This document shows positions 50,192-60,308 of a stretch of 64,000 bases of DNA, piece after piece. Each line of letters opens with the position of its first letter. Positions within the stretch are counted from its first letter, which is position 1. The DNA comes from Bacteroidales bacterium. GTDB lineage: Bacteria; Bacteroidota; Bacteroidia; Bacteroidales; UBA932. Both the position numbers and the translations under genes were made by a program. Below the pieces are notes generated by a model, which was not told where the DNA came from, searched no databases, and saw only the letters and a list, made by a program, of their open reading frames with translations. The stretch covers positions 225,030 through 289,029 of the forward strand of contig JAFZOK010000017.1 of the NCBI GenBank assembly GCA_017550655.1, written 5' to 3'.

Positions 50192-51955
50192 TTAGAGGGT
50201 AGTGTCTTTGCCCTCGCGGATGTCTTTGATTCTGAGCTGGATGTTGGCGATGCTGGAACGGTAGAAGTTCTCGGCGATGCTGTAGCAGATATCCACAGGT
50301 TCTCCTGCTGCCAGATGGTCGAAATACTCGCTCATGTTGAAAGCGATGGCGCTCAGAGGACGGAATGAATCAGCTTCCTGGATGAGCTCAAGCTTGAGGT
50401 GGCCGCCTCTTCCGTCAATCGGATTACCAACGATACGTCCGTTGCCGTTGTCATAGACGCTGGTAGTCATGAAGACAGGAGACTGGTTTCCAGGTCCGAA
50501 TGGCTGGAACATGTTCAGAAGGCGGAAGAACCTTGGGGTGATCTGCCTGAATTCCAGGAAGGCGTCTATGTTGATGATAGGAGTAAGGATCTCCTTTGTA
50601 ATGTTCTTTGTTACAATGTCTTCGAATCTCTGGCGGAAAGTCTCGAGGTTCTCTTCCTTGAGGGTAAGGCCGGCGGCGTAGGTATGCCCGCCGAAGTTCT
50701 CCAGAAGGTCTGCGCAGCTCTCGATGGCATCGTAGAGGTCGAAACCTGCGATACTTCTTGCGGATCCTGAAACAAATCCGTTGGAAGATTTTGTAAGCAC
50801 GATGGTCGGCCTGTAGAATGCCTCCACCAGACGGCTGGCAACGATTCCCACAACTCCCTTGTGCCACTCCGGATTGTAAACCACAGTGGAGTTCAATGTG
50901 CTGAACTGAGGATGGTTGCGCACAATCTCAATGGCCTGCTGGGTGATGGTGCGGTCTATGCTCTTGCGCTCATTGTTATGGTCGTTGATCTGCTTTGCGA
51001 TATGTGTTGCCTCAGCGATGTCGTCAGAAGTCAGAAGGTCCACGGCCATACGTCCGCTCTCCATTCTTCCGGCGGCATTGATTCTCGGACCGATCTTGAA
51101 TACCACATCGTCTATGGTGATCTTGTGCTTTTCCAGGCCGGAGAGCTTAATCATGGAAAGAAGGCCTTTCCTCGGCGACTCGTTAAGCCTTTTCAGGCCA
51201 TAGTATGCCAACACCCTGTTTTCTCCCGTAACGCTCACAAGGTCAGCGGCGATGCTCACTGCAACAAGGTCCAGCAGAGGCTCAATTTCCTCAAACGGGA
51301 TACCGTATCGCAGAGCATAACCCTGAACCAGCTTGAAGCCCACTCCGCAACCTGAAAGATCGTCGTAAGGATAGTGGCAGTCTTCCCTCTTAGGGTCCAG
51401 CGTAGCAACTGCAGGCGGCAGTTCCTCGCCAGGAAGATGGTGGTCGCAGATGATGAAATCAATGCCCTTGCTCTTGGCGTACCTTACAGCCTCGGCCTCC
51501 TTGATTCCGCAGTCCAGGGCAATCACCAGGGAGCACTTTCTCTCAGCGGCCCAGTCCACTCCGTAGAAGGATATGCCGTAACCCTCGTCATATCTGTCAG
51601 GAATGTAATAGTCTATGTTGCCGGTAAGGCGCCTGAGGAAGGAATATACCAGGGAAACGGCGGAGGTGCCGTCCACGTCATAGTCACCGTAAACAAGGAT
51701 CTTCTCCTTGCTCATGACGGCCTTGCGGACCCTTTCCACGGCAGTTTCCATATCCGTCATAAGGAACGGATCGTGGAGCGAGGCAAGAGACGGATGGAAG
51801 AACTGGCGGACTTCGTCAGAGTTCTTTATACCCCTCTGGACCAAAAGGTTAGCCAGAACCTCGTCGATACCGAGATCCTGAACTAGCTGCCGGGTGTAAA
51901 TCGGGTTGCCCGGTTCCCTTACGATCCATTGTTTCTCCCTGCTCTTTACTACCAT
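50192..51955 (-). CDS. recJ: Single-stranded-DNA-specific exonuclease RecJ
   Basis: A 587-residue RecJ (start ATG at 51955; the upstream extension begins at TTG). RecJ degrades single-stranded DNA 5' to 3' in recombination and mismatch repair. Motif I is DYDVDGTSAV at about 90, the DHH motif is in ICDHHLPGEE, and the DHHA1 part includes GGHTYAAGLTL. The C-terminal OB domain is complete. It is divergent from lysS, with 89 bases between the starts, and marks the return to core genome after the island. Confidence 0.95.
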   Translation of the reverse strand: MVVKSREKQWIVREPGNPIYTRQLVQDLGIDEVLANLLVQRGIKNSDEVRQFFHPSLASLHDPFLMTDMETAVERVRKAVMSKEKILVYGDYDVDGTSAVSLVYSFLRRLTGNIDYYIPDRYDEGYGISFYGVDWAAERKCSLVIALDCGIKEAEAVRYAKSKGIDFIICDHHLPGEELPPAVATLDPKREDCHYPYDDLSGCGVGFKLVQGYALRYGIPFEEIEPLLDLVAVSIAADLVSVTGENRVLAYYGLKRLNESPRKGLLSMIKLSGLEKHKITIDDVVFKIGPRINAAGRMESGRMAVDLLTSDDIAEATHIAKQINDHNNERKSIDRTITQQAIEIVRNHPQFSTLNSTVVYNPEWHKGVVGIVASRLVEAFYRPTIVLTKSSNGFVSGSARSIAGFDLYDAIESCADLLENFGGHTYAAGLTLKEENLETFRQRFEDIVTKNITKEILTPIINIDAFLEFRQITPRFFRLLNMFQPFGPGNQSPVFMTTSVYDNGNGRIVGNPIDGRGGHLKLELIQEADSFRPLSAIAFNMSEYFDHLAAGEPVDICYSIAENFYRSSIANIQLRIKDIREGKDTTL

Positions 51956-52017
51956 TGCCGATTCCCCAGATTGGGTAGGTTGCAAATTTAGTTAATATTT
52001 ATCTCATAAAAAAATGT

Positions 52018-52025
52018 TACCTTTG
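52018..52025 (+). promoter_or_regulatory. -7 box of lysS
   Basis: TACCTTTG matches TAnnTTTG and lies 19 bases before the lysS ATG. No convincing TTTG is found at -33. Confidence 0.5.
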
Positions 52026-52044
52026 CCCGGTAATAGAAAAACCT

Positions 52045-53574
52045 ATGGAACAAAATCTTAACGAACAGGAACAGAACAGAAGGCAGAGCCTTCAACAGAT
52101 ACGGGATTTGGGCATTAACCCCTATCCTGCAGACGAATATCCTATAACCGCCACCTCGGCGCAGATTCTGGAAGGTTTCAACCCGGAGGCAGCGGAGGAT
52201 GACCCGTCCCAGCAGGTTTTCAAGAACATCTCTTTTGCGGGAAGGCTTATGAGCCGCAGGATTATGGGAGCCGCATCCTTCATCGAGCTGCAGGACAGCG
52301 ATGGAAGGATCCAGGCCTACGTGAAGAGAGACGAAATTTGCCCTGGGGAAGACAAGACCCTGTACAACACCGTGTTCAAGAAACTCCTGGACATCGGAGA
52401 CATCATCGGAATCAAGGGATTCGCCTTCGTTACCCAGACCGGCCAGAAGAGTATCCACGTTAAGGAACTCACCCTTCTGAGCAAGTCCCTGAGAGTGCTT
52501 CCTATCGTCAAGGAGAAGGACGGAGCTGTATTTGACGCCTTCGCCGATCCTGAAATGCGCTACCGCCAGAGATATGTGGACCTCATCGTTAACCCTGAAG
52601 TTAGGAAGGTTTTCGAGAAGAGGACCAGGATATACAACACAATGAGGGATTTCTTCAACTCCCACGGATATCTGGAAGTGGAGACCCCTATCCTCCAGCC
52701 TATTCCGGGAGGAGCCAACGCCCGTCCGTTTGTAACACACCACAACGTGCTGGACATGGACCTGTATCTCAGAATCGCCGATGAGCTTTACCTTAAGAGG
52801 CTGATAGTTGGCGGATTCCCTGGAGTTTACGAGTTCAGCAAGAACTTCCGTAACGAGGGCATGGACCGCACCCACAACCCTGAGTTCACCGCAATGGAAA
52901 TCTATGTTGCCTACAAGGACTACAACTGGATGATGGACTTTACGGAGAAGATGCTGGAGAAGATTGCAGTTGCGGTTAACGGCACCACAAAGGCCACCAT
53001 CGGGGAGAACGAGGTTGACTTTGCCGGACCTTACAAGAGGCTGCCGATGCTGGAGGCTATCAAGGAATATGCGGGTGTGGACATTACCGGAATGGACGAG
53101 GCTCAGCTTAGGGAAACCTGCAAGAAGCTCAACGTTCCGGTCCAGCCAAGCTTTGGAGAAGGCAAGCTGATTGACGCCATCTTCGGAGAGTATGTGGAGA
53201 GCCACCTCATCCAGCCTACTTTCATCATAGACTATCCGGTTTCCCTGTCTCCTCTCACCAAGCGCAAGAGAGGCAACAACAACCTGGTAGAGAGGTTTGA
53301 GCTCTTTGTTTGCGGCAAGGAACTCGCCAATGCTTATTCCGAGCTCAACGACCCTATCGACCAGCTCGGCAGGTTCCAGGACCAGCTCCGTCTGAAGAAC
53401 GGAGGAGACGACGAGGCCATGTACATAGACCACGACTTCATCCGCGCCCTGGAATACGGTATGCCGCCTACCAGCGGAATGGGCATCGGAATGGACCGCC
53501 TTACGATGTTTATGACCAACCAGATTTCCATTCAGGACGTCCTGTTCTTCCCTCAGATGAAGAAAGAGCAGTAG
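52045..53574 (+). CDS. lysS: Lysyl-tRNA synthetase, class II
   Basis: A 509-residue class II lysyl-tRNA synthetase. The N-terminal OB-fold anticodon-binding domain (about 60-165) includes [20 protein letters not shown]; class II motif 1 includes [21 protein letters not shown] in part, motif 2 is [15 protein letters not shown] and motif 3 is [12 protein letters not shown]. All key motifs are kept and length is normal. It is followed 18 bases later by a SpoU-type methyltransferase, aroE and ssb on the same strand. Confidence 0.97.
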   Translation: MEQNLNEQEQNRRQSLQQIRDLGINPYPADEYPITATSAQILEGFNPEAAEDDPSQQVFKNISFAGRLMSRRIMGAASFIELQDSDGRIQAYVKRDEICPGEDKTLYNTVFKKLLDIGDIIGIKGFAFVTQTGQKSIHVKELTLLSKSLRVLPIVKEKDGAVFDAFADPEMRYRQRYVDLIVNPEVRKVFEKRTRIYNTMRDFFNSHGYLEVETPILQPIPGGANARPFVTHHNVLDMDLYLRIADELYLKRLIVGGFPGVYEFSKNFRNEGMDRTHNPEFTAMEIYVAYKDYNWMMDFTEKMLEKIAVAVNGTTKATIGENEVDFAGPYKRLPMLEAIKEYAGVDITGMDEAQLRETCKKLNVPVQPSFGEGKLIDAIFGEYVESHLIQPTFIIDYPVSLSPLTKRKRGNNNLVERFELFVCGKELANAYSELNDPIDQLGRFQDQLRLKNGGDDEAMYIDHDFIRALEYGMPPTSGMGIGMDRLTMFMTNQISIQDVLFFPQMKKEQ

Positions 53575-53592
53575 TCCGCCTATAGGAACATT

Positions 53593-54414
53593 ATGCAGAA
53601 CAGCCTGTCGCAGAACAATATAACCTCCTTGCAGAATTCAAAGGTCAAGGAGGTTGTCCTTTTGCAGGAAAAGGCCAGGGAAAGGGAAAAGACCGGCCTT
53701 TTTCCGGTAGAGGGGCTCAGGGAGGTTGCCGCCTGCATAGCCGCAGGTTTTGAAATCGAGTCTGTTTTCCTCTGCGACGAGATTCTGCAAGGCAGAGCCA
53801 TTCCGGAAAACATCAGAGAGGAAAAGGTTTTCCATGTTACCCCACAGGTCTATTCAAAGATTTCCTACAGGGAATCCACGGAAGGAATCCTGGCAGTAGC
53901 AAAAGCCAGGCACACAACTCTTGAAGACCTGGGCAACATCTTGAAAGACAACAAAGAACCGGCATTGATCCTAATCGCCGAGGCCGTTGAAAAGCCCGGC
54001 AATCTGGGAGCAATCCTGAGAACGGCAGACGCCTGCGGAGCAACCGCCGTAATCTTTGCAAACCCGAGGACAGACCTCTACAATCCGAACCTAATCCGCG
54101 CAAGCCTCGGGGGAGTTTTCACCCAGACTGTCGTATGCTGCAAAAGCGAGGATGCAATATCTTTCCTGAAGGACCACGGCATCAAAATCTTTACCGCACA
54201 GCTTCAGGACAGCGTTCCTTACTACGGCACTGATATGACCGGCCCTTGCGCCATCGCCCTGGGCAGCGAGGCGGACGGGATCTCAGATATCTGGAGAAAG
54301 GCCTCTGACCGCAAGATAATGATCCCTATGCTTGGAAAACTGGATTCCCTCAACGTTTCCGTTTCCGCCGCCATCCTTTGCTATGAGGCTCTCCGCCAAA
54401 GAAATGCAAAATGA
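53593..54414 (+). CDS. TrmH/SpoU family RNA 2'-O-methyltransferase
   Basis: A 273-residue methyltransferase of the SPOUT class. The three knot motifs are seen: EKPGNLGAILRTADACGA (motif 1), IALGSEADGISD (motif 2) and IPMLGKLDSLNVSVSAAIL (motif 3). An N-terminal RNA-binding substrate domain occupies about 1-100. It methylates the ribose of a tRNA or rRNA site that cannot be named from sequence alone. Its stop overlaps the aroE start by 4 bases (ATGA). Confidence 0.93.
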   Translation: MQNSLSQNNITSLQNSKVKEVVLLQEKAREREKTGLFPVEGLREVAACIAAGFEIESVFLCDEILQGRAIPENIREEKVFHVTPQVYSKISYRESTEGILAVAKARHTTLEDLGNILKDNKEPALILIAEAVEKPGNLGAILRTADACGATAVIFANPRTDLYNPNLIRASLGGVFTQTVVCCKSEDAISFLKDHGIKIFTAQLQDSVPYYGTDMTGPCAIALGSEADGISDIWRKASDRKIMIPMLGKLDSLNVSVSAAILCYEALRQRNAK

Positions 54415-55154
54415 AAAAATTTGCCCTCATAGGAAACCCGATACAGCATTCTCTCAGTCCGGAACTTTTCAGGGAGGCTTACCCTTTCACATCTATGCGC
54501 TATGACCTGGTGGAAGAAGATTCCATTGAAAAATCCATCACCGAGCTAAAGGAAAAGGGCTATGGCGGAGCAAATGTCACGGCTCCTTTCAAGGAAAAAG
54601 TAATGGATTTTGTCACCGACCCTGATCCTGTATCAAAGGCAATAGGTGCTTCCAACCTAATCATATTTGATGGAGACAGAATCTACGGTTACAATACTGA
54701 TTACCTTGCCGTCAGAAGAATGGCCAGAGAAATGGGCCCGGTTGACAAGGCCATTGTAATCGGCTGTGGCGGAGCGGGTAAGGCCGCGGCACTCGCTTGC
54801 AGGGATGAAGGTCTGGACACCATCATAGCCAACCGTACGGAAGAGAAAGCGGAAGCCTTCGCCAGTGAAATTGGCATCAGGGCAATGGGCTTGGAAGATG
54901 CCCAGAACTTCCTTACGATCCTTACCCTTGGCAACCAAACCGCAAAGAAGAATATCCTGGTCATCTATGCCATTCCGGAAGAGGATAACATCATAAGCAA
55001 AGACCTTCTCAGCCGCGCAACAGTCATCGAGGCAAACTACAAGAATCCTTGCCTTAACCCGGAGAGCGGGCTCAAGTGGCTCAAATACCAGGCAGTGGAA
55101 AGTTTCCGCATTTTCACCGGAATCACCCCAGACGAAACTCAAATGCAGATATAG
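54411..55154 (+). CDS. aroE: Shikimate dehydrogenase
   Basis: A 247-residue shikimate dehydrogenase. The N-terminal substrate domain has GNPIQHSLSPELF and the catalytic Lys61 in NVTAPFKEKV; GYNTDY gives the second catalytic Asp. The NAD(P)-binding site reads VIGCGGAGKAAALAC. It reduces 3-dehydroshikimate, one step before the aroK gene product encoded at 45250-45795. It is slightly short, as usual for Bacteroidales. It is coupled to the upstream methyltransferase gene by a 4-base overlap. Confidence 0.95.
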   Translation: MKKFALIGNPIQHSLSPELFREAYPFTSMRYDLVEEDSIEKSITELKEKGYGGANVTAPFKEKVMDFVTDPDPVSKAIGASNLIIFDGDRIYGYNTDYLAVRRMAREMGPVDKAIVIGCGGAGKAAALACRDEGLDTIIANRTEEKAEAFASEIGIRAMGLEDAQNFLTILTLGNQTAKKNILVIYAIPEEDNIISKDLLSRATVIEANYKNPCLNPESGLKWLKYQAVESFRIFTGITPDETQMQI

Positions 55155-55161
55155 GAAACGG

Positions 55162-55193
55162 TTTGCGGGTTTTGAATTTTTAGAGTAACTTTA
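55162..55193 (+). promoter_or_regulatory. Promoter of ssb
   Basis: TTTG at 55162-55165, a 20-base spacer and TAACTTTA at 55186-55193, one base off the consensus TAnnTTTG. The ATG of ssb follows about 20 bases later. Confidence 0.55.
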
Positions 55194-55214
55194 CCCGGTT
55201 AAATTTGATTTATT

Positions 55215-55730
55215 ATGTCTTTCAACAAAGTATTGATTTTAGGGAACACCGCCGCTGCGCCTGAAGTAAGGCATCTTGACGGCGGAAGTGTGGTGGCAAA
55301 TTTCAGGGTTGCTACATCAGAGATTTTTACAGACAGAAGCGGTAACCGCACAGAGAGGACCGAGTGGCACAACATCGTGTGCTGGAGGAGATTGGCAGAA
55401 TTTGCCGAGAAGTATATCCAGAAAGGGACGCAGGTATTCATCGAAGGAAGGATTACTACCCGTGAGTTTACAGACCAGACAGGTCAGAAAAGATACAGGA
55501 CAGAAATCGTAGCTGACAATATCCAGCTTACAGGAAGAAGGCCGGACGGGCAGCAGGGCCAGCCATCCCAGCAAGGAGGATACCAGTCTCAGGGAGGATA
55601 TCAGAACCCGGCGCCTCAGCCAAGCTATCAGAGGCCTGCAGCCCAGCCACAGCCGGCTCCACCCGCTCCGCAGGACTTCCCTGCAATGGATGATTTCAAC
55701 GATACCGGATCCAACGACCTTCCATTCTAA
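55215..55730 (+). CDS. ssb: Single-stranded DNA-binding protein
   Basis: A 171-residue SSB. The OB-fold domain occupies 1-110 (MSFNKVLILGNTAAAPEVR, TEWHNIVCWRRLAEFAEKYI, KGTQVFIEGRI). A Gly/Gln/Pro-rich linker follows and the protein ends in the acidic tip DDFNDTGSNDLPF that binds repair and replication partners. Length and tail are normal. It is followed by purA; a perfect palindrome lies between them. Confidence 0.96.
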   Translation: MSFNKVLILGNTAAAPEVRHLDGGSVVANFRVATSEIFTDRSGNRTERTEWHNIVCWRRLAEFAEKYIQKGTQVFIEGRITTREFTDQTGQKRYRTEIVADNIQLTGRRPDGQQGQPSQQGGYQSQGGYQNPAPQPSYQRPAAQPQPAPPAPQDFPAMDDFNDTGSNDLPF

Positions 55731-55745
55731 AACTTGATTCAATTA

Positions 55746-55763
55746 TTTTTATCGCGATAAAAA
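55746..55763. promoter_or_regulatory. 18-bp perfect palindrome between ssb and purA
   Basis: TTTTTATCGCGATAAAAA reads the same on both strands and lies 8 bases before the purA ATG. With no loop it is more like a dimeric-protein operator than a terminator. A purine repressor site of classical type is not recognised. Confidence 0.5.
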
Positions 55764-55771
55764 GATACAAT

Positions 55772-57031
55772 ATGAAAGTTGATGTTGTATTGGGCCTTCA
55801 GTGGGGAGACGAAGGCAAGGGAAAAATTGTGGACGTTCTTGCCAGAAACTACCCCGTAATCTGCAGATTCCAGGGAGGCCCCAACGCAGGCCATTCCCTG
55901 CAGTTCTCAGGCAAAAGCTTTGTGCTCCATTCCGTTCCGGCTGGAGTATTCAGGAAAAACACTGTCAACATTGTTGGCAACGGTGTGGTGCTGGATCCGA
56001 TCATTTTCCAGGAAGAGTGCCAGGCTATTGCAAAGATGGGAGTGGACCCTACCAAGAATGTTGTCATTTCAAAGCGCGCACATCTGATTCTTCCAACCCA
56101 CAGGATCATGGATGCCGCTTCCGAGGCAAGCCTTGGCAAGACCAAGATCGGTTCCACCCTCAAGGGCATCGGCCCGACCTATATGGATAAGACCGGAAGG
56201 AACGGCCTGAGAGTCGGAGACGCTCTTGCAAAGGATTTCAAGAAGAGATTCAACACACTGAAGCAAAAGCATATAGCCCATCTCAAACAGTTTGACTTCG
56301 AGTACGATGTCAACAAGAACGAGAAGGAATGGTTCAAGGCCATAGAGTATCTGAAGAAATTCAAGATCGTTGACAGCGAGTATGAACTCAACGCCCTGCT
56401 CAAGACAAAGAAAGCCCTTGCAGAAGGAGCCCAGGGAACAATGCTGGACGTTGACTTCGGAGCATATCCGTTTGTTACTTCATCATCCACAATCTGCGCG
56501 GGAAGCTGCACAGGACTGGGAGTCGCTCCGTCAAAGGTGGGAAAGGTCTTTGGAGTTTTCAAGGCATACTGCACCAGAGTTGGTAGCGGCCCGTTCCCTA
56601 CCGAGCTTAACGATGCAGTTGGAGAGGAACTCCGCCAGAAAGGCCACGAGTTCGGAGCCACCACCGGAAGGCCGAGAAGGACCGGTTGGCTGGACCTTGC
56701 AGCTCTCAAATACGCCATTATGATTGACGGCGCTACAGACCTGATTATGATGAAGGCAGACGTTCTGGACACCTTCGACACCATCAAGGTTGCAGTTGCC
56801 TACAAGGTTGACGGAAAGAAGACGGACAGGGTTCCGTTCGACACCTTCGCCAAGATTGAACCCGTTTACAAGGAGCTCAAGGGCTGGAAGAAAGACCTCA
56901 CAAAGTGCAAGACCGCCAAGGATCTTCCGGCAGCCTTCAAGCGCTACATCGCTTTCATAGAGAAGGAGGTTGGAGTCAAGATCGCCTACGTTTCCGTAGG
57001 TCCTGACCGCTCTCAGACCATCAAGCTCTAA
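55772..57031 (+). CDS. purA: Adenylosuccinate synthetase
   Basis: A 419-residue adenylosuccinate synthetase, which makes adenylosuccinate from IMP, aspartate and GTP in AMP synthesis. The N-terminal LQWGDEGKGKIVD holds the P-loop and catalytic Asp; the GGPNAGHS motif and the GPTYMDKTGRNGLRVGD segment follow. Length is normal. An intrinsic terminator follows at 57054-57086. The palindrome 8 bases before its ATG may regulate it. Confidence 0.97.
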   Translation: MKVDVVLGLQWGDEGKGKIVDVLARNYPVICRFQGGPNAGHSLQFSGKSFVLHSVPAGVFRKNTVNIVGNGVVLDPIIFQEECQAIAKMGVDPTKNVVISKRAHLILPTHRIMDAASEASLGKTKIGSTLKGIGPTYMDKTGRNGLRVGDALAKDFKKRFNTLKQKHIAHLKQFDFEYDVNKNEKEWFKAIEYLKKFKIVDSEYELNALLKTKKALAEGAQGTMLDVDFGAYPFVTSSSTICAGSCTGLGVAPSKVGKVFGVFKAYCTRVGSGPFPTELNDAVGEELRQKGHEFGATTGRPRRTGWLDLAALKYAIMIDGATDLIMMKADVLDTFDTIKVAVAYKVDGKKTDRVPFDTFAKIEPVYKELKGWKKDLTKCKTAKDLPAAFKRYIAFIEKEVGVKIAYVSVGPDRSQTIKL

Positions 57032-57053
57032 ACAAGGGCGAAGAACAAAAAGA

Positions 57054-57086
57054 GAAGGGTGACAGAAATGCCACCCTTCATTTTTT
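57054..57086 (+). terminator. Intrinsic terminator of purA
   Basis: Stem GAAGGGTG/CACCCTTC (57054-57061, 57072-57079) with a 10-base loop, followed by A and six T. It separates purA from the convergent transporter gene that ends at 57144. Confidence 0.88.
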
Positions 57087-57143
57087 GATGCCAAAACATC
57101 GCGCTTAGTTTTGCATCTAAATCAAACATTGCAAATTTAGCAA

Positions 57144-58565
57144 TTATTTCTTCTTGTTAGGCAGATCGAGCTGGAGCTGAGGATTTTTCTTTGAAGAAGC
57201 CTTCAGCAGGAGCGATACGCAAACTGCAACGATTCCAAGACCGATGAAGATGTACTCGGCGGTAACTGCGGCAGTGATTTCCTGTGCCTTGTTGCCGGCT
57301 TCGATGACATACTTCTTGAATACCATTCCAACGAAGATTGGAACCAGGAGCATACCCATATTCTGGATCCAGTAGATCAGTGAGTAAGCCGTACCCAGGT
57401 TCTTCTCCGGGATAATCTTTGGAACGCTTGGCCACATTGCGGCAGGAACAAGGCTGTAGCCGATTCCGAGGATGCCGATAGCGGCATAGCCGGAGAACTG
57501 GCTTCCCTCAGGAGCAAAGGCAATGATGAGGTGGGCGACAAGCACCATGCAGCTTCCCAGAATCATCCAGGTAGTGGCCTTGCCTATCTTGTCCACCAGG
57601 ATTCCGAACAGAGGAGTTCCGATAACCGTGCAGAAAGGAATCATGGAAACCATCCACTTTGCAGTCTCCAGATCGAGACCGAATCTCGGGATAATGATGG
57701 AGGTTGCAAATTTCTTGAAGGAGATGATGCAGCAGTAGAAGAACACGCAAAGCAGGGAAATCAGTATGTAGTGCTTGTTGGTCAGGATCTTGAAAATATC
57801 GGAGAACTTGAACTTGTCGTCCTCGCTTGTTTCCTTGGTATCCTTTTCTCCGGTCTGCTTGTCGAATTTGGAGTCCATCGTGATGAATACGCTCCAGAGG
57901 ATGATTCCCACAATCATTATTGCAATGCCTACAAGAGCAGGACGGTTAGTCTCGGCGAAAGTGTAGAGAGCATTCTGGCCGTGCTCGCCGACAAGAGCCG
58001 GGGAAAGCACGAATGCCGTAGCGGTACCAAGTCTGGCGATTGCCAGCTGGGCGCCCATTGCGAATGCCATCTCCTTGCCCTTGAACCACTTGGCGATGGA
58101 ACGCGTAACTGCAACTCCGGCAATCTCGCTGCCCAGGCCGAACAGCATGCAGCCAACATAGGCCAGCCAAAGCGATGGCTTGGCAATTCCCACTGAATTG
58201 TGCATCCAGTTGCACAGGCCGCTGCCGTTGAAGGAACTTGAAATGGCGTACGCCACAATTGCGGCACCGCCAACCATCATTCCAACGAAGATGGAACCGG
58301 TAATCCTGACGCCCCACTTGTCAAGGAGCATACCGCAGACAATCAGTCCGCCCCATACGCAAAGGAATGAATAACCTCCGGCGTAGAAACCGTAGTTAGC
58401 TGAATCCCAGCCAAGTTCCAGAAGCTCGGGAGTCTTGAAGATATGGCTCAGGGTAGAGAACATATCGTCAAAGAAGTACGATGCAAACATCGGAACCACG
58501 AGACAGGCGAGCACAATCCACCTTGCGCTCTTGGAGTCTCTTAGAAGTTTGATTGCTTTGTTCAT
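57144..58565 (-). CDS. MFS transporter, paralogue 1
   Basis: A 473-residue major facilitator with about 12 transmembrane helices and a charged cytoplasmic loop in the middle (about 245-275). It begins with a LLRDSKSARWIVL stretch shared with the two transporters at 58584-60206 and 60309-61715, so the three are paralogues. In the second half, SIPKIIPEKNLGTAYSLIYWIQNMG-like sequence is also common to them (AMWPSVPKIIPEKNLGTAYS here). The substrate is unknown; the family resembles the NarK/oxalate-formate-antiporter side of the superfamily. It lies 18 bases after paralogue 2 in the same direction. Confidence 0.9.
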   Translation of the reverse strand: MNKAIKLLRDSKSARWIVLACLVVPMFASYFFDDMFSTLSHIFKTPELLELGWDSANYGFYAGGYSFLCVWGGLIVCGMLLDKWGVRITGSIFVGMMVGGAAIVAYAISSSFNGSGLCNWMHNSVGIAKPSLWLAYVGCMLFGLGSEIAGVAVTRSIAKWFKGKEMAFAMGAQLAIARLGTATAFVLSPALVGEHGQNALYTFAETNRPALVGIAIMIVGIILWSVFITMDSKFDKQTGEKDTKETSEDDKFKFSDIFKILTNKHYILISLLCVFFYCCIISFKKFATSIIIPRFGLDLETAKWMVSMIPFCTVIGTPLFGILVDKIGKATTWMILGSCMVLVAHLIIAFAPEGSQFSGYAAIGILGIGYSLVPAAMWPSVPKIIPEKNLGTAYSLIYWIQNMGMLLVPIFVGMVFKKYVIEAGNKAQEITAAVTAEYIFIGLGIVAVCVSLLLKASSKKNPQLQLDLPNKKK

Positions 58566-58583
58566 CTTTATAATTGTTTGTTA

Positions 58584-60206
58584 TTATTCTTTGATGTTAG
58601 GAAGCTCCAGGCCATAGCCCTTCTTGCGGTCGACTCTCTTGAGTACAACGCCAAGTATCAGGGCTGCAACTCCAAGGAATGCGAGCATAAGGAGCGGAGC
58701 CGTGTAGTTGAGCTGGGTAGGATCGTCAATATCAGGATTGGTCTTGTCCAGAATCTTGCCGATAAGCAGAGGGAAGAGCCACAGGCCGATGTTCTGAATC
58801 CAGAAAATCAAAGCGTATGCGCTACCGATAATCTTGGCGTCCACGAGTTTAGGAACACTTGGCCAAAGAGATGCCGGAACCAGTGAGAAGGAAGATCCGA
58901 GAACCAGAATGGTAATGTAAGCGATAATTACGCCTCCTACCTGGCTGCCCTTGAACATAGGAAGGATGAAAGCAAAGGTAAGGTGGCACAGGATGAGGAG
59001 CAGTGATCCCAGCACAAGCATTGAAGCCGCTTTACCCTTGTGGTCCACATAGCTTCCGAGAATAGGAGTGATACCCACTGCAAGAAGAGGGAACACGGCG
59101 AAGATTGTCTCCGCGCTCTGCCTCATATAACCCATATAGCAGAATACAACCAGAGCTATCACGGCAAGAGCCAGAAGGGTGTACTTCTTTGCCTTGCCCT
59201 TGGAGAAGTTGCTCATGAAAGCGGCAACTGCAACAACCAGCATAATTATGTACTGGACTATGGTTACGGTGTTTGTAGCCCAGAAGGAGTCTTTAGGCAC
59301 CTCGGTAAAGGTGAGGTTGCACTGGAGCATGTTAACCGCATATTTCTGGAACGGGAAAATCGCTGAGTAATAAAGAACGCACAAAAGGGCAACCAGCCAG
59401 AAACCGCTGCTCTTGAGAATTGCTCCGATATCGCTGACTTTGAAAGGATCGTCCTTTTCCTCGGCTTCTCCGGTCTGCGCATCCAGCTTCTTGTCCATAA
59501 AGAAGTAAACGATGAACATTATCAGGGCTATCATCAGAAGGACAACTCCAAAGGCCACGCTGCGGGAAACATCTATCCTTTCTCCCATCTTTGCGAACAT
59601 CGGCGAGAAAATCATGCAGGTTGCAACACCAAGGCGGGCAAGAGCCATCTCGGAACCCATTGCGAGAGCCATCTCACGGCCCTTGAACCATTTAACGATA
59701 CCTCTTGAAACGGTGATTCCGGCCATCTCCACACCGCAGCCGAAGATCATGAAGCCCACTGCGGCAAACTTGGCGGAAGCGGGCATTCCCCTGTAGAACG
59801 GAGAAATTCCCAACTCGTCGAATCCCGGTATGTAGTTGAGGTTTGCGTCGAACCATGCGGCGATGGATGTTCCTGCAAACGAGTCCGTTACGGCGTACCA
59901 TTTGATTACCGCGCCAACCAGCATCACGAATCCGGAAAGGATAGCCGTGAACCTCACGCCCATCTTGTCCAGGATGATACCCGCGAATATCAGGAAGAAA
60001 ACGAACACGTTAAGGAAGGTCTCCGCACCCTGCATCGTGCCGAATGCGGTTGAATCCCAGCCCCTTGTTTCCTGCATCAAGTCTTTAATCGGCGAAAGGA
60101 TGTCCATGAAGATGTATGAACAGAACATCGCTAGCGCCAGAAGCAACAGTGCTGTCCAGCGTATTGCTGCCGAATCTCTTAGAGTCTTTTTCAGATCTGT
60201 AGTCAT
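58584..60206 (-). CDS. MFS transporter, paralogue 2
   Basis: A 540-residue major facilitator with 12 or more hydrophobic helices. The start (TLRDSAAIRWTALLLL) and the ALIFWIQNIGLWLFPLL helix are shared with the paralogues on either side. It is about 70 residues longer than the others because of extra loops and helices in the middle (about 320-390). Substrate unknown. It is the first gene of a two-gene minus-strand unit and is divergent from paralogue 3, with 102 bases between the starts. Confidence 0.9.
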   Translation of the reverse strand: MTTDLKKTLRDSAAIRWTALLLLALAMFCSYIFMDILSPIKDLMQETRGWDSTAFGTMQGAETFLNVFVFFLIFAGIILDKMGVRFTAILSGFVMLVGAVIKWYAVTDSFAGTSIAAWFDANLNYIPGFDELGISPFYRGMPASAKFAAVGFMIFGCGVEMAGITVSRGIVKWFKGREMALAMGSEMALARLGVATCMIFSPMFAKMGERIDVSRSVAFGVVLLMIALIMFIVYFFMDKKLDAQTGEAEEKDDPFKVSDIGAILKSSGFWLVALLCVLYYSAIFPFQKYAVNMLQCNLTFTEVPKDSFWATNTVTIVQYIIMLVVAVAAFMSNFSKGKAKKYTLLALAVIALVVFCYMGYMRQSAETIFAVFPLLAVGITPILGSYVDHKGKAASMLVLGSLLLILCHLTFAFILPMFKGSQVGGVIIAYITILVLGSSFSLVPASLWPSVPKLVDAKIIGSAYALIFWIQNIGLWLFPLLIGKILDKTNPDIDDPTQLNYTAPLLMLAFLGVAALILGVVLKRVDRKKGYGLELPNIKE

Positions 60207-60308
60207 TGTTTATATGTTTAAAGATATTTTTCCTCTATGGTGCCAAAATGACTTCGCAATTTACAAAATATTGAGTAAATTGCCACCTGTTTTATTCAAA
60301 GAGCCCTG

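Noticed and set aside
51988-53433. A minus-strand reading frame of 481 codons
   Set aside because: It is antisense to lysS, which has all class II synthetase motifs.
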